From Planctomycetota bacterium (GTDB lineage: Bacteria; Planctomycetota; Planctomycetia; Pirellulales; Pirellulaceae): DNA of 33,492 nucleotides. Of this stretch, positions 6,416-15,242 are shown piece after piece. The position numbers were made by a program, and so were the translations under genes. The notes beneath the pieces were generated by a model. The model did no database searches and was not told the DNA's origin. It was given only the letters and a program-made list of their open reading frames with translations. The DNA lies in assembly GCA_963204965.1 (NCBI GenBank), contig CAUJKA010000020.1, positions 1-33,492 of the forward strand. The letters are read 5' to 3'. How positions within the stretch are numbered: the stretch's first letter is position 1; each line of letters begins with the position of its first letter.

Positions 6416-8602
6416 CTATTTCGGAATGTCCGACATGTTAGCCATCGCCGTTTCGCTCATCTGATTTGCGAACTTGCCAAGCGGATCGTCATCGGAAATC
6501 TCGGGCATGGACCATCCGCTCTTCTCTGCAACCAATAGCTGTAGCAGTGTCTGCAGCGTACCAGCGCCGACGTTAGCTTCATCACTGGAGTTGGAAGTGA
6601 CGAAAAGTCGCTCGGGAACCAGCGGCTGTTGACTGCTGGCCAATTTCGCTGCCACCTCTTGAAGAGTGTACAAGCGTGGGTCGCCCAACGAACGAATCTT
6701 ACGCATCAAGACAACAGCTTCAGACAAGCCAATCTGCAAGAGCTTTTGACTTTCACCCTTACCGATCAACATGCGCTGGCGACCATCGGCTTCGGCAAGC
6801 AAGATTCGTTGCTCGGCTTCGCGTTTCGATCTCGCCAATTCTGCATCCGCGTCGACTATGGTCCTTTCGGCATGCTTACGCGAACGCGCTAGTTCTGCTT
6901 CACCTTCGCTATTGGCAATACGAGCTTGCACTTCGGCATTGGTCAGCTTGGTCTGCATCTCAGCCTGGGCTTCCGCCGCCTTCAGTTCTTGCAGCTTCTG
7001 AGCCGCGTGCTTGCGGCGCTCGTAAGTCTCTAGTTGCTCAGTCGATAACTGGCGCTGACGCAATTGCTCTAAGAGCGTCTCAATCTTATCATCGCCTTCA
7101 ACGTTGGACGGCTTTCCTATCAACACGTCGACACACTCGATATCGAACTGACGGAACTTAGTCCGAAGCTCAACACGCGCTTCGTCTTGGATCACATCGC
7201 GTTCGTGTAGCAACTCAAGCATCGTCTTCTTGTGAGCAACGTCGCGGAAGAATGCGCTTAACATTGGGTCGATGGTTTGCGTGATCAACTTCTTGACATC
7301 GCCAAAACGCTGGATGACACTTGCAGCTCTTTCGTAGTCGATGTGCACGACAACGCTCAGGGGCAGGATTGGCTCGTAGGCATCCTTGGTGACCAAGTCG
7401 ATGGACTTGAGCGTTTCATCGAACTTATGTGATTCGGATCGACCGGTAATCCAGTGCAAGACAAAGTTCGTCGTAGGAACCATGATCATGTTTCCTGCGT
7501 AGGTGTTGAAGGCGTACTTGCCGGGGCCTAGCGGCTTTTCCCAGACGCCTTTTTCTCCAAAGGCAACTTGTTCGCCATGGCGGAACAACTTGCCGGAAAG
7601 GTCTGAGCCGCTGCGACCGACGTAGCTAACTACGACGCCCACGGAGCCAATCGGCACAACAGTCTTAGGAAGCTTTTCCACAGTCGCGAACCAACGGTTA
7701 ACGAAATAAGTACCGTCGGTCAGCGTCGCATATTGACGACCGCGACGACCACCGGCTAACAGAAACGCTTCAGGGTCTTGAAAGTTGTTGTGATAGTTAG
7801 GTTCGCTTGGACTATGGCCCACAACTGGCGCAATGATCTCACCCGTGGTCAATGAGGGACCATCGTGCACCGTGACAACTCCTAATTCATCGCTGCCGGA
7901 AGAACCCTGCGAAGAACCCTGACTAGCTGCGCCCTCCTGTGTTTCACTAGTGGTTTTGTGTGAACCGCCGATGATCACAGGTGTGAAGCCATCGAGTTCG
8001 GCAAGTTCTCGTCGATACTGCTCAAGGATCTGACACTCCTTGTATGAGTGAATGGCCGAGAGTGAATAAACGCGTTCGTCAGAGATTGCTACGAACAGAG
8101 CCGGGTTAATCGCATATACGCCTTCTCGCAAAATGGAGCGTTGTCGTCCGCGTTGACCACGGATGCCATTGCAATCGTTCGTACCCACCAAGAACCCACG
8201 AGCGTCTTGAAACGAATTGGAATCGACGTGACGAGCCAATACTTGCGAGGGCGGCAATGGTTCACCGTCTCGCGCATAGACGTAACCGATATTCCCTTGT
8301 GAGATCGTCACTAACGGCGCGCTGTGAACGCGATACTGCCATCTCCAGTAGCCGAAGTGAATACCACCGCGAAGCAGTTCGGCTTGGAAGCCAGCTTCGG
8401 AGTTAAGCGCGATGATTCGACCCTCGCTGACAGAACCTGTCGACGACCATAGTTTTTCCACGACCCCAACTTTGTTATTCGGGATGTAGCGGAACATCAG
8501 CCAGAGCGTGAGCAGCGCGACAACACCCAAAGTCGCAAGAAGGAACAGAATCGAGGATGGACCATCGAAGATCGAAAGTCCCACAAACCAACTAGTAAAC
8601 AT
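6416..8602 (-). CDS. Flotillin-like SPFH/band 7 membrane protein
   Basis: This 728-residue protein has an N-terminal transmembrane helix (about 15-40, SILFLLATLGVVALLTLWLMF), then a long divergent region, an SPFH/band 7 domain (about 310-500, with YEPILPLSVVVHIDYERAA and TQTIDPMLSAFFRDVA) and a long Ala/Glu/Arg-rich coiled coil (about 510-640, with repeats such as AEAQAEMQTKLTNAEVQARI). That is the flotillin/YqiK layout. Such proteins oligomerise and organise membrane microdomains or act as chaperones for membrane proteases. The extension between helix and SPFH domain is unusually large and contains two related segments (VGTNDCNGIRGQRGRQ and FLLAGGRRGRQYATLTDGTY). AAAGGG precedes the ATG. Its 5' leader of about 430 nt holds a c-di-AMP riboswitch, so regulation by c-di-AMP is likely. 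Confidence 0.88.
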   Translation of the reverse strand: MFTSWFVGLSIFDGPSSILFLLATLGVVALLTLWLMFRYIPNNKVGVVEKLWSSTGSVSEGRIIALNSEAGFQAELLRGGIHFGYWRWQYRVHSAPLVTISQGNIGYVYARDGEPLPPSQVLARHVDSNSFQDARGFLVGTNDCNGIRGQRGRQRSILREGVYAINPALFVAISDERVYSLSAIHSYKECQILEQYRRELAELDGFTPVIIGGSHKTTSETQEGAASQGSSQGSSGSDELGVVTVHDGPSLTTGEIIAPVVGHSPSEPNYHNNFQDPEAFLLAGGRRGRQYATLTDGTYFVNRWFATVEKLPKTVVPIGSVGVVVSYVGRSGSDLSGKLFRHGEQVAFGEKGVWEKPLGPGKYAFNTYAGNMIMVPTTNFVLHWITGRSESHKFDETLKSIDLVTKDAYEPILPLSVVVHIDYERAASVIQRFGDVKKLITQTIDPMLSAFFRDVAHKKTMLELLHERDVIQDEARVELRTKFRQFDIECVDVLIGKPSNVEGDDKIETLLEQLRQRQLSTEQLETYERRKHAAQKLQELKAAEAQAEMQTKLTNAEVQARIANSEGEAELARSRKHAERTIVDADAELARSKREAEQRILLAEADGRQRMLIGKGESQKLLQIGLSEAVVLMRKIRSLGDPRLYTLQEVAAKLASSQQPLVPERLFVTSNSSDEANVGAGTLQTLLQLLVAEKSGWSMPEISDDDPLGKFANQMSETAMANMSDIPK

Positions 8603-8883
8603 ACGAGCACCCTTTTAGAGGCGGGACTCCTGCTGCAACAATCGCGTGAATCGAGAGCAATTTCTAGAAGCTTGCCGTGGCATTTGCGAGACTACACACC
8701 GCTGGCGCAGGCTTTTTTCAAGAGTCTGAGCAAGAGTGTAAATAGTCGTACGAACGACCAGCTCATAGAGAACGGTTAGATCGAGCGCGATAGCTCGCGG
8801 CACAATTTAATCATGCGTTTGCAAGAATCCCATTAGGACAGAACGCGTGAACAAGCTCATTGAATTGAAGCTTGGTTTTCCAG

Positions 8884-8906
8884 GATAACAAGACCATCTT
8901 GTTATC
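8884..8906 (-). promoter_or_regulatory. Perfect 10-bp hairpin 3' of the riboswitch
   Basis: GATAACAAGA and TCTTGTTATC pair perfectly around a 3-nt loop, directly after the aptamer's last conserved bases on the minus strand. No U-tract follows, so it is not a normal intrinsic terminator. It may be part of the expression platform or may compete with the weak P1 stem. Confidence 0.6.
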
Positions 8907-9034
8907 GGCCGACGAGGTTAGCTGACGGGCTAGGATCGGAATAATCCCGGTGAAATCACCTGAGCCCCGGCAGTACAAGACTGCATTTGGTTCCCCCGCT
9001 CCGCAGCGTTTTGCAAACTGACGGATTAGGCATC
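8907..9034 (-). promoter_or_regulatory. ydaO/yuaA-type cyclic-di-AMP riboswitch
   Basis: The minus strand carries the conserved blocks of the ydaO class in order: GCCTAATCCG at the 5' end, GCGGAGCGGGGGAACCA (GGGGGAACCA is plus 8988-8997), a GGGG block after the variable GCAGTcttgtACTGC hairpin, the GGTGA/TCACC hairpin, a GGGAT...ATCC stem, and AGCCCGTCAGCTAACCTCG (plus 8913-8926 covers its core) followed by CGGC. These match, from memory, the Thermoanaerobacter crystal-structure aptamers. The P1 stem shows only GCC/GGC, weaker than usual. In known cases bound c-di-AMP turns expression off. The next gene on this strand is the SPFH gene 305 nt away. The remaining 8603-8883 leader has no clear feature. 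Confidence 0.87.
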
Positions 9035-9044
9035 GCGTAGAATT

Positions 9045-9073
9045 ATTTTAAGAGCCCAGCCATAGAACTGCAA
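9045..9073 (-). promoter_or_regulatory. Promoter of the riboswitch/SPFH transcript
   Basis: TTGCAG (plus 9068-9073) and TAAAAT (plus 9045-9050) on the minus strand are separated by 17 bp, with 4 and 5 of 6 matches to sigma70 boxes. Transcription would start near 9038, about 4 nt before the first conserved aptamer bases. That fit supports both calls. Confidence 0.7.
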
Positions 9074-9190
9074 TAGAGAGTGGAAAACATAGAGAATTCT
9101 TGCTCGGAGTCGACAAAAGTAATACTTTGGAGGCGGTGGGTAATGCCCCACTTAGATGTTGCGAGGTGCTCCTTAGATTGTGTGTGCTCA

Positions 9191-9760
9191 TCATCCTTCA
9201 ATGGCACGCTGGGCCGTGTCCACGTCTACCAAGCTACGAATCTTTGCAGCGAGCGGCACAGAGTCTGTGTGTCTCTTGCCGTAGTCGAGATTGAAGTTGT
9301 AGTCGAACGCGGGTGGATTCTTGCCCTGATTGTGTTGCACAAGTGTTTCAAGTTTGTCGAGCGCCTTCGCGACGTGAGCTTCCTGGGACTGAACATATTC
9401 ATAGTCATCCCAAAGCGACAGAAACTCAGTCTGAACATGAGCTGGTAGGGAATTCAGCAGCGATTCAAAGTCGCGACGTTCTTTTTCGGACTTGGAGTTG
9501 TTACCGGCTTGAGCTGGCGCAGGGATATCTCCATCCACGGCCTCGCCCAAGTCGTGAAGGATGCAAATCTTCAATAGTCGTAGAAGGTCAATGTTAGGTA
9601 ACAAGTCGGAGAACGTGATTGCCATCAGGAGTAGTCTCCAAGTATGTTCGGCGACGCTTTCCTGACGACCTTCCGATGTGTGACTACTGCGAAGAGTGTC
9701 TTTGAGACGTTCGGCGACTTGGATGAATTGAAGTCGCCCTTGGAGGTCTTGATTACTCAT
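9191..9760 (-). CDS. HD-domain 5'-deoxynucleotidase-like protein (YfbR/HDDC2)
   Basis: The 189-residue protein fits the YfbR/HDDC2 group of metal-dependent HD hydrolases, which dephosphorylate deoxynucleoside 5'-monophosphates. Metal ligands are visible: H39 in VAEHTW, H69 and D70 in LHDLGEA, and D135 in ALDKLETL. The diagnostic GDIPAP follows the HD motif at 77-82. The region ELAELW-like LSLWDDYEYVQSQEA also matches HDDC2. It is cytoplasmic and has no signal peptide. No strong ribosome binding site precedes the ATG. A family A repeat lies between its start and the end of the M20 gene upstream. Exact substrate specificity cannot be told. Confidence 0.85.
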   Translation of the reverse strand: MSNQDLQGRLQFIQVAERLKDTLRSSHTSEGRQESVAEHTWRLLLMAITFSDLLPNIDLLRLLKICILHDLGEAVDGDIPAPAQAGNNSKSEKERRDFESLLNSLPAHVQTEFLSLWDDYEYVQSQEAHVAKALDKLETLVQHNQGKNPPAFDYNFNLDYGKRHTDSVPLAAKIRSLVDVDTAQRAIEG

Positions 9761-9821
9761 AATTTAGATTGATGGAAGAAAACGGAAGTTGGTGTAGTTG
9801 TAAATACACTCGATGCAGATT

Positions 9822-9851
9822 GGTGGGTTTCGTACCTCAACACCACCCTAC
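9822..9851 (-). repeat. Repeat family A, copy 3
   Basis: Minus-strand copy, GTAGGGTGGTGTTGAGGTAC then GAAACCCACC. It ends 2 bp from the stop codon of the M20 gene. Confidence 0.85.
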
Positions 9852-9853
9852 GA

Positions 9854-11074
9854 TTACCACTGGCGTAACATCACTTCGCGATAGAAGCGAGCGGCGACTT
9901 TGACTTGATCGCAATCTACGAACTCAACAGCCGCGTGAGCTTGATCGATACTGCCAGGGCCGAAGATGATGCTGGGGATGTTGATCGCGGCTAGCTTACT
10001 TGCGTCACTGCCGAAGGGTACGCCAATGGGTTGTCCATCGAGGGCCATATTTTGCATCAACGTCGAAAGTTGCTGGACCTCTGGGCAATCAACGGGGCAG
10101 TTTAAAGGTAGATCGGTCAACATCGGCGAGTGCATTACGATCTCCAGCGAAGGATCGTCGTTCATTAGCCGCTCCATCAATTCTTGGTAGTGATGAAAGG
10201 CGCCTTGCCAAGTCTCTCCAGGCAGCAAGCGTCGATCAGCTTCGATGACACATCGATCGGGAACAAAGTTCACTTGCACTCCACCCCGAATGACTCCGAT
10301 GTTCAATGTTGGACTGCCGAGCAGCGGATGGGATTGATCGTTGAGTTGGACTGAATCAAGTTCGAGTGCCTGAATCACGCGAGCCATCGCTGTGATGGCG
10401 TTGCGACCGAGATGTGGCTTGGACGAGTGCGCCGCGAGCCCGATTGTTTCAATCTGCCACCGCAAGACGCCTTTACTGGCTACCACCAATCGCAGACTGG
10501 TGGGTTCGGCAATCACGGCCAGTTTTGCTTGAAGTGCCGAGCCGTTTGGTGCTTGGCCAAGCTCGCGCGCTTCATCGCCGGCACATAAGGCCAACACTCC
10601 GTGGTATGAGTACTCTTCGTCGATTACAGCGGCGAGCAAAACATCGCAAGGCGGCTGAATGCCCTCAGCGGCCAACGTTGTGATAGCGTGCATCATTGCC
10701 GCTAAGCCGCCTTTGGTGTCACACGATCCCCGGCCATATAACATGCCATCTTCAATTTTGGGTTCAAAGGGATCGATGGTCATGCCAATTGTCGAAACCG
10801 TATCGATATGGGCTTCGAAAACGATCTGCCGCGAGCGGTCTTTGCCAGCCAGACGAGCTAGCACGTTGGGACGATCGGCATAGACCTCCTGTCGCCAGAC
10901 CTGTAATCCAAACTGCTGAAGATATGCTTCGATAAACTGCGCACAGGCTAACTCGGGAACGCCGTCGGCGTAGTTTGGATTAACGCTGCTAATACGAACT
11001 AGATCGGCTAGCAATGTAATTAGCTGGGAATCATTGGGCTTGGCTGTATCCAACGTTGCGTAGATCCTGTTCAT
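9854..11074 (-). CDS. M20 family ArgE/DapE-type deacylase
   Basis: This 406-residue dizinc amidohydrolase belongs to the ArgE/DapE/ACY1 group, which removes acyl groups from amino acids or peptides. Motifs: H89-x-D91 in AHIDTVS, the bridging D119 in YGRGSCDTKGG, the general base and ligand pair E153-E154 in IDEEYSYHG, the AEPTS block, and the dimerisation-domain motif GLAAHSSKPHLGRNAI. The last His ligand is near DQAHAAVEF. I start at the ATG at 11074, preceded by AAGAG; a TTG start 11 codons earlier would run into the divergent ilvD leader. The family alone does not separate acetylornithine deacetylase from succinyl-diaminopimelate desuccinylase or a general peptidase. ilvD diverges from a 64-bp shared intergenic region. 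Confidence 0.85.
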   Translation of the reverse strand: MNRIYATLDTAKPNDSQLITLLADLVRISSVNPNYADGVPELACAQFIEAYLQQFGLQVWRQEVYADRPNVLARLAGKDRSRQIVFEAHIDTVSTIGMTIDPFEPKIEDGMLYGRGSCDTKGGLAAMMHAITTLAAEGIQPPCDVLLAAVIDEEYSYHGVLALCAGDEARELGQAPNGSALQAKLAVIAEPTSLRLVVASKGVLRWQIETIGLAAHSSKPHLGRNAITAMARVIQALELDSVQLNDQSHPLLGSPTLNIGVIRGGVQVNFVPDRCVIEADRRLLPGETWQGAFHHYQELMERLMNDDPSLEIVMHSPMLTDLPLNCPVDCPEVQQLSTLMQNMALDGQPIGVPFGSDASKLAAINIPSIIFGPGSIDQAHAAVEFVDCDQVKVAARFYREVMLRQW

Positions 11075-11138
11075 TAGTGAAACTCTTAAGTAGACTATGC
11101 CCTTCAATTTTACAGCATATCACCTTCAGACTTCGACC

Positions 11139-12815
11139 ATGAGCTCACTCAACAAATTCAGTAGCCGTATTACCCAACCCAAAAGCCAAGGTGCCTCGCA
11201 AGCCATGTTGTACGCCACCGGTCTAAAGCCGGAGGACATGAACAAGGCTCAGGTGGGTATCGGTAGTGTGTGGTACGAGGGAAACTCGTGCAACATGCAC
11301 CTACTGAAGTTGGCTGAAGCGGTCAAGGAAGGTGTGACCAAAGCCGGTCTGCTTGGGATGCGTTTCAACACGATCGGTGTCAGCGACGGTATTTCCATGG
11401 GCACTGATGGGATGAGCTATTCCTTGCAATCTCGCGACCTAATCGCCGATTCGATGGAAACCATCATGGGCGCTCAGTGGTATGACGCTCTGATTGCGTT
11501 GCCTGGCTGTGACAAGAATATGCCGGGCTGTGTCATGGCGATGGGACGACTGAATCGACCTTCCTTGATGGTCTATGGCGGAACGATTCGTCCAGGGAAA
11601 TGGAACGGTCAAACTTTGGACATCGTCAGTGCCTTCCAGTGTTATGGTCAGTACTTGGCTGGGCAAATCACCGACGAAGAGCGTGAGCAGATTGTGCGTA
11701 ACTCGTGTCCAGGCGCTGGAGCGTGTGGAGGCATGTACACTGCGAACACCATGGCTTCGGCGATTGAAGCTCTGGGAATGAGCCTTCCGTACAGTGGCTC
11801 TATCCCAGCCGAAGATCCGGCCAAGATCGATGAGTGCCATCGCGCGGGTCAAGCGATTCTGCATTTGCTGGAAAGAGATATTAAGCCTCGCGACATCATG
11901 ACTCGAGAGGCTTTTGAAAATGCGATGGTCGTTGTAGTAGCACTCGGCGGATCAACCAATGCAGTACTGCACTTGATCGCAATGGCTCGCAGTGTCGATG
12001 TTGACTTAACGATAGATGATTTCCAAAAGGTAAGTGATCGCGTGCCGTACATCGCCGATCTCAAGCCAAGTGGCAAGTTTGTTCAAGAGGATTTGCACTC
12101 GGTGGGTGGAACGCCGGCCGCGATGAAGTACCTCTTGGAGAAGGGCTTCATGAATCCTGATTGCCTAACAGTCACTGGAAAAACACTAGGCGAAAACTTG
12201 GCTGCGGTCCCACCGCTAAAGGATGGACAAAAAGTGGTTCAGCCGGTCGAGAGCCCCATCAAACCGACTGGGCATATTCAAATTCTTCGAGGCAATCTCG
12301 CGCCTGAAGGAGCCGTTGCGAAGATCACGGGTAAAGAAGGGCTATGTTTCTCAGGTCCGGCCAAATGCTACGACAGCGAAGAGCTGATGTTGGCAGCGCT
12401 CGAGCAAAAGAAAATTGGCAAAGGTGATGTGATCATTATTCGCTACGAAGGACCGCAAGGCGGCCCTGGCATGCCCGAGATGCTCACGCCGACTTCGGCC
12501 ATCATGGGAGCGGGACTGGGCAATGATGTTGCCCTGTTGACCGACGGACGTTTCTCTGGTGGTTCACATGGTTTTATTGTTGGTCACGTCACTCCCGAAG
12601 CACAGGTGGGCGGTCCCATAGCTCTAGTTCAAGACGGTGACTTAGTTACGATCAATGCCGACACCAATCGTCTGGATGTTGACGTCAGCGATGCCGAGAT
12701 GAACAAGCGTCGATCTGCTTGGCAGGCTCCACCGCTCAAGGCAACTCGCGGTACGCTTTACAAGTACATTAAGAACGTGAAGAGCGCTTCCGAAGGATGT
12801 GTCACCGACGAGTAG
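11139..12815 (+). CDS. ilvD: Dihydroxy-acid dehydratase
   Basis: IlvD dehydrates 2,3-dihydroxy-isovalerate and its methylvalerate homologue to the 2-keto acids in valine, leucine and isoleucine synthesis. The 558-residue protein has the three cluster cysteines in [20 protein letters not shown] and [17 protein letters not shown], the last with the family signature, plus [19 protein letters not shown] near the C-terminus. The length is that of the [2Fe-2S] bacterial/plant type. I prefer the ATG at 11139 because homologues begin at this point (MSSLNKFSS...); an upstream ATG at 11097 would add 14 unconserved residues. Neither has a strong ribosome binding site. The stop codon is immediately followed by a family C hairpin. 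Confidence 0.97.
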   Translation: MSSLNKFSSRITQPKSQGASQAMLYATGLKPEDMNKAQVGIGSVWYEGNSCNMHLLKLAEAVKEGVTKAGLLGMRFNTIGVSDGISMGTDGMSYSLQSRDLIADSMETIMGAQWYDALIALPGCDKNMPGCVMAMGRLNRPSLMVYGGTIRPGKWNGQTLDIVSAFQCYGQYLAGQITDEEREQIVRNSCPGAGACGGMYTANTMASAIEALGMSLPYSGSIPAEDPAKIDECHRAGQAILHLLERDIKPRDIMTREAFENAMVVVVALGGSTNAVLHLIAMARSVDVDLTIDDFQKVSDRVPYIADLKPSGKFVQEDLHSVGGTPAAMKYLLEKGFMNPDCLTVTGKTLGENLAAVPPLKDGQKVVQPVESPIKPTGHIQILRGNLAPEGAVAKITGKEGLCFSGPAKCYDSEELMLAALEQKKIGKGDVIIIRYEGPQGGPGMPEMLTPTSAIMGAGLGNDVALLTDGRFSGGSHGFIVGHVTPEAQVGGPIALVQDGDLVTINADTNRLDVDVSDAEMNKRRSAWQAPPLKATRGTLYKYIKNVKSASEGCVTDE

Positions 12816-12842
12816 TAGCAGGCACACTCCGTGTGCCGTCCG
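12815..12842 (+). repeat. Repeat family C hairpin, copy 2
   Basis: GTAGCAGGCACACTCCGTGT then GCCGTCCGC. The 7-bp stem is GGCACAC (12821-12827) with GTGTGCC (12831-12837). The repeat begins on the last base of the ilvD stop codon. Confidence 0.8.
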
Positions 12843-12855
12843 CGGATTTGTTTCA

Positions 12856-12884
12856 TAGGGTGGTGTTGAGGTACGAAACCCACC
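12856..12884 (+). repeat. Repeat family A, copy 4
   Basis: TAGGGTGGTGTTGAGGTACG then AAACCCACC, identical over its core to the copies at 9822 and 28286. It is followed 37 bp later by a family D element, the same A-then-D order as at 28286. Confidence 0.85.
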
Positions 12885-12920
12885 ATCCGTCTCGTAAGTG
12901 CAGGACTTCAGCACCCTTCA

Positions 12921-12955
12921 ATGCCGTAACGGCGCGGAGCTTATTGCGGCCTACG
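12921..12955 (+). repeat. Repeat family D, copy 1
   Basis: TGCCGTAACGGCGCGGAGC then a variable TTATTGC and GGCCTACGT. It matches 28353-28387 at most positions. The remaining 12956-13081 stretch holds nothing I can name. Confidence 0.65.
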
Positions 12956-13081
12956 TCGAATTGGCAAGACAGTTTTCCACTATTTGACAGTCAACATCCC
13001 AGCCAGCTACATCCTGAGGCGGTCGCGACGTAAAATGTGCTTTGTACCAGTTTGAAGCCTGTTTTCCGTTGAGTAACTTTC

Positions 13082-15241
13082 GTGCAGCCTTTGAATCCGC
13101 CTTGGCAAATTGTCTCTCAGTTGCTCAGCAACTCAACGGCCGAGTCGGCGGTCGAACGAGTCTATCCGCCTCCACGTCAACAATTGAGCCTTCTGGATTC
13201 GCTGAACTCGGAGTCCGTTGCGGCAGAAGCTCAGCAGCTTGAAGTAGGTACAAAGCTGCGTGGCGAAATCAAGTCGCTACTTCATCAGTTAGTTGCTGCG
13301 GAAAAAATCAGTCGCTGTCCGATACTGGGAATCACTGGCATTCTGAACTCAGGCAAGAGTTCATTATTGGCGACCTACCTTGCTCCCGAGAACCGATGCC
13401 GAGTCCTGCGGGGCGTTTCCAATCAATCGGGAACGCATCGATTCGTGCTGTGGTTGCCGCAGAGATGGAAAGACCAAGACTCGCTGCTCGAACCTCTGCA
13501 GAATTTCGTGACCAACTTGTTTGGACATGCTCCCGAGCCGTTGTCCGATGATCCCGATGAGGCAGCTAAGCAATACAACGGGCAACTGTTATCCTCGACG
13601 AATAGTGATCCAAGAGACGCAATGCTAGATCCGATTAGCGTTCCGTTGATCGCATTTGATCCATCGCTTAACGACTTGCAACTTGGGCTCTTGGATTGTC
13701 CCGACATACAGACCGGATTCGCGGCTGGACGATTGGACGCTGCCACTGCATCTGAGTCATCTAGCCAAACGGGGCCAGAGTCGGACACTCGCCTTAGGCA
13801 AAAATGGTTAGCCGCGATCGGTCGGCTCTGTTCTGCGTTTGTTGTAGTCACCAAGCTGAACTCTTTGAACGACCAGAGCTTGCTAGCGATACTCACGATC
13901 CTTCGTGATTGTATGCCAACGGTGCCTCGCATTTTGGCCGTGAATCGAGTTAAGGCACGTTATGCACCGAACGTCGTAGCGGAAGAGTCGCAGATTTTAG
14001 TCGATAGGTTTCGTATATCCAGTGTGTACACGGCGTACGATTATCGAAGTGCACTGGCGGAGAGTGTTGTACCTCCTATGCCCAAGGGAATGCTTCCCGA
14101 TGATAGTGGGCCTCAGCCTATCTTCTTTCAAGTCAGCGACAGTACGAACCCTTCAACGGCCCAGACCGGCGATCGAGTCAAGTATCTTTACAACCTTGGT
14201 GAACAACTGGATGTTGGATCGCTATCGATCGAAAGCAATCGCAGTCTAGTATCACTTTTGAAGACTAAGACACTCAAGACTATTGAATGGCACGAGCAGA
14301 ATCCAACAATACGTCGCCAGCAGATTCGCGATGCGTGGAGTGCTTTGGCTCGGGCTTGTTACGAATTCATGGCCGAACACGATGCGAGTGGTAAATTCGT
14401 AAGTTTGCGATTACAAACATCGCCAGCCATCGTGGCTCAGATGTCCGAAAGCTTGCGACGTACAGCGCCGATGTGGATGAGGTTGAGTCTGAAGATCGAT
14501 AGCACCGCAAGGCAACTTCAACAAGCGATTTCGGAAAAAGCCGAGCGATTCAAGCTGCTTCAGAATGCCTCCCAAGCCGTCACTGAATTCGTGCGTCGAT
14601 GGCGCAGTGGTGATGGCGCGCAGGTAGTAACGCCTGATCGCATGGCAGCTTCGATTCGCAAGTTAGACATGAACGAAGCCCTGATCGGCATCGACAACAA
14701 TCAGTTAGCCAAGCATTGCGAACAGGCGCTCAAACGTTTCTCCGACGAGGATCAGCCCGAGTTGGATCAAAAGAGCTTAGATCAGTGGAGTAAATCGATT
14801 TGGGACAATATGCCCATGGCGACAAAACTTCGCAAAGGAGTGCAACCGCTGGCGCTGGCAACGGGTCCTTTGTTGGCCGCTCTACTGGTTCCCTTTGATG
14901 GAGGCGGTTCAGCGGTGCTGGTTTTTGCATCGACCAAAGAGCTGCTTGCGGCCGCCGGCTTGGCTGCGTTAGTTACGCCCATCGCTGGTGGCGGAGAGAC
15001 CATACGAATCGTGCAGGAGGAAACACCTTGGAGGCAATTAAGCGATCTGTTTGCGATGCTGTGCGATAGTCTCAGCTTGCCGCGGCCCAGCGAAGCCGAG
15101 CTGCCGAGTTGCGGAAGTGCTTCGAAAAAACTTTTGCTAAGCCGAACTCCTTGCCATCCCATCGGCGAATCGCCTTTGAGTCTTTGGATGCCAGTTGCGG
15201 GTGCGTTGGAAAATCTAGCAAGTCGAGTTTCCAAGCTTTGA
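13082..15241 (+). CDS. Large P-loop GTPase-like protein, unknown function
   Basis: The 719-residue protein has an N-terminal P-loop NTPase domain with G1 motif GILNSGKS (86-93), a G2-like Thr in QSGTHRF and G3-like LLDCPD (203-208). The last position of that motif is Asp where GTPases have Gly. A G4-like LAVNRVKA follows FVVVTKLNSL. This suits a TRAFAC/dynamin-like or Era-like GTPase. The middle, about residues 380-580, is helical. A hydrophobic region near 595-650 (LALATGPLLAALLVPF, LLAAAGLAALVTPIAG) could insert in membrane. Together this resembles bacterial membrane-associated GTPases of unknown role. GTG is the only possible early start, since an in-frame stop lies 12 bp upstream. It converges on the membrane operon. 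Confidence 0.75.
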   Translation: MQPLNPPWQIVSQLLSNSTAESAVERVYPPPRQQLSLLDSLNSESVAAEAQQLEVGTKLRGEIKSLLHQLVAAEKISRCPILGITGILNSGKSSLLATYLAPENRCRVLRGVSNQSGTHRFVLWLPQRWKDQDSLLEPLQNFVTNLFGHAPEPLSDDPDEAAKQYNGQLLSSTNSDPRDAMLDPISVPLIAFDPSLNDLQLGLLDCPDIQTGFAAGRLDAATASESSSQTGPESDTRLRQKWLAAIGRLCSAFVVVTKLNSLNDQSLLAILTILRDCMPTVPRILAVNRVKARYAPNVVAEESQILVDRFRISSVYTAYDYRSALAESVVPPMPKGMLPDDSGPQPIFFQVSDSTNPSTAQTGDRVKYLYNLGEQLDVGSLSIESNRSLVSLLKTKTLKTIEWHEQNPTIRRQQIRDAWSALARACYEFMAEHDASGKFVSLRLQTSPAIVAQMSESLRRTAPMWMRLSLKIDSTARQLQQAISEKAERFKLLQNASQAVTEFVRRWRSGDGAQVVTPDRMAASIRKLDMNEALIGIDNNQLAKHCEQALKRFSDEDQPELDQKSLDQWSKSIWDNMPMATKLRKGVQPLALATGPLLAALLVPFDGGGSAVLVFASTKELLAAAGLAALVTPIAGGGETIRIVQEETPWRQLSDLFAMLCDSLSLPRPSEAELPSCGSASKKLLLSRTPCHPIGESPLSLWMPVAGALENLASRVSKL

Positions 15242-15242
15242 A

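Noticed and set aside
8615..8803. 62-codon minus-strand ORF (GTG start) in the SPFH leader
   Set aside because: No ribosome binding site, no family-like sequence, and the stretch lies inside the riboswitch leader. A regulatory leader ORF is possible but unsupported.
8884..9000. Plus-strand reading as a tRNA-like or three-way-junction RNA
   Set aside because: The hairpins fold on either strand, but only the minus strand matches a known consensus, and its promoter is there.
9080..9448. 122-codon plus-strand ORF over the end of the HD gene
   Set aside because: It is antisense to a gene with clear HD motifs and has no recognisable protein features.
11097..11138. Longer ilvD start and longer M20 start
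   Set aside because: Both would make the divergent genes overlap and add residues not seen in the families.
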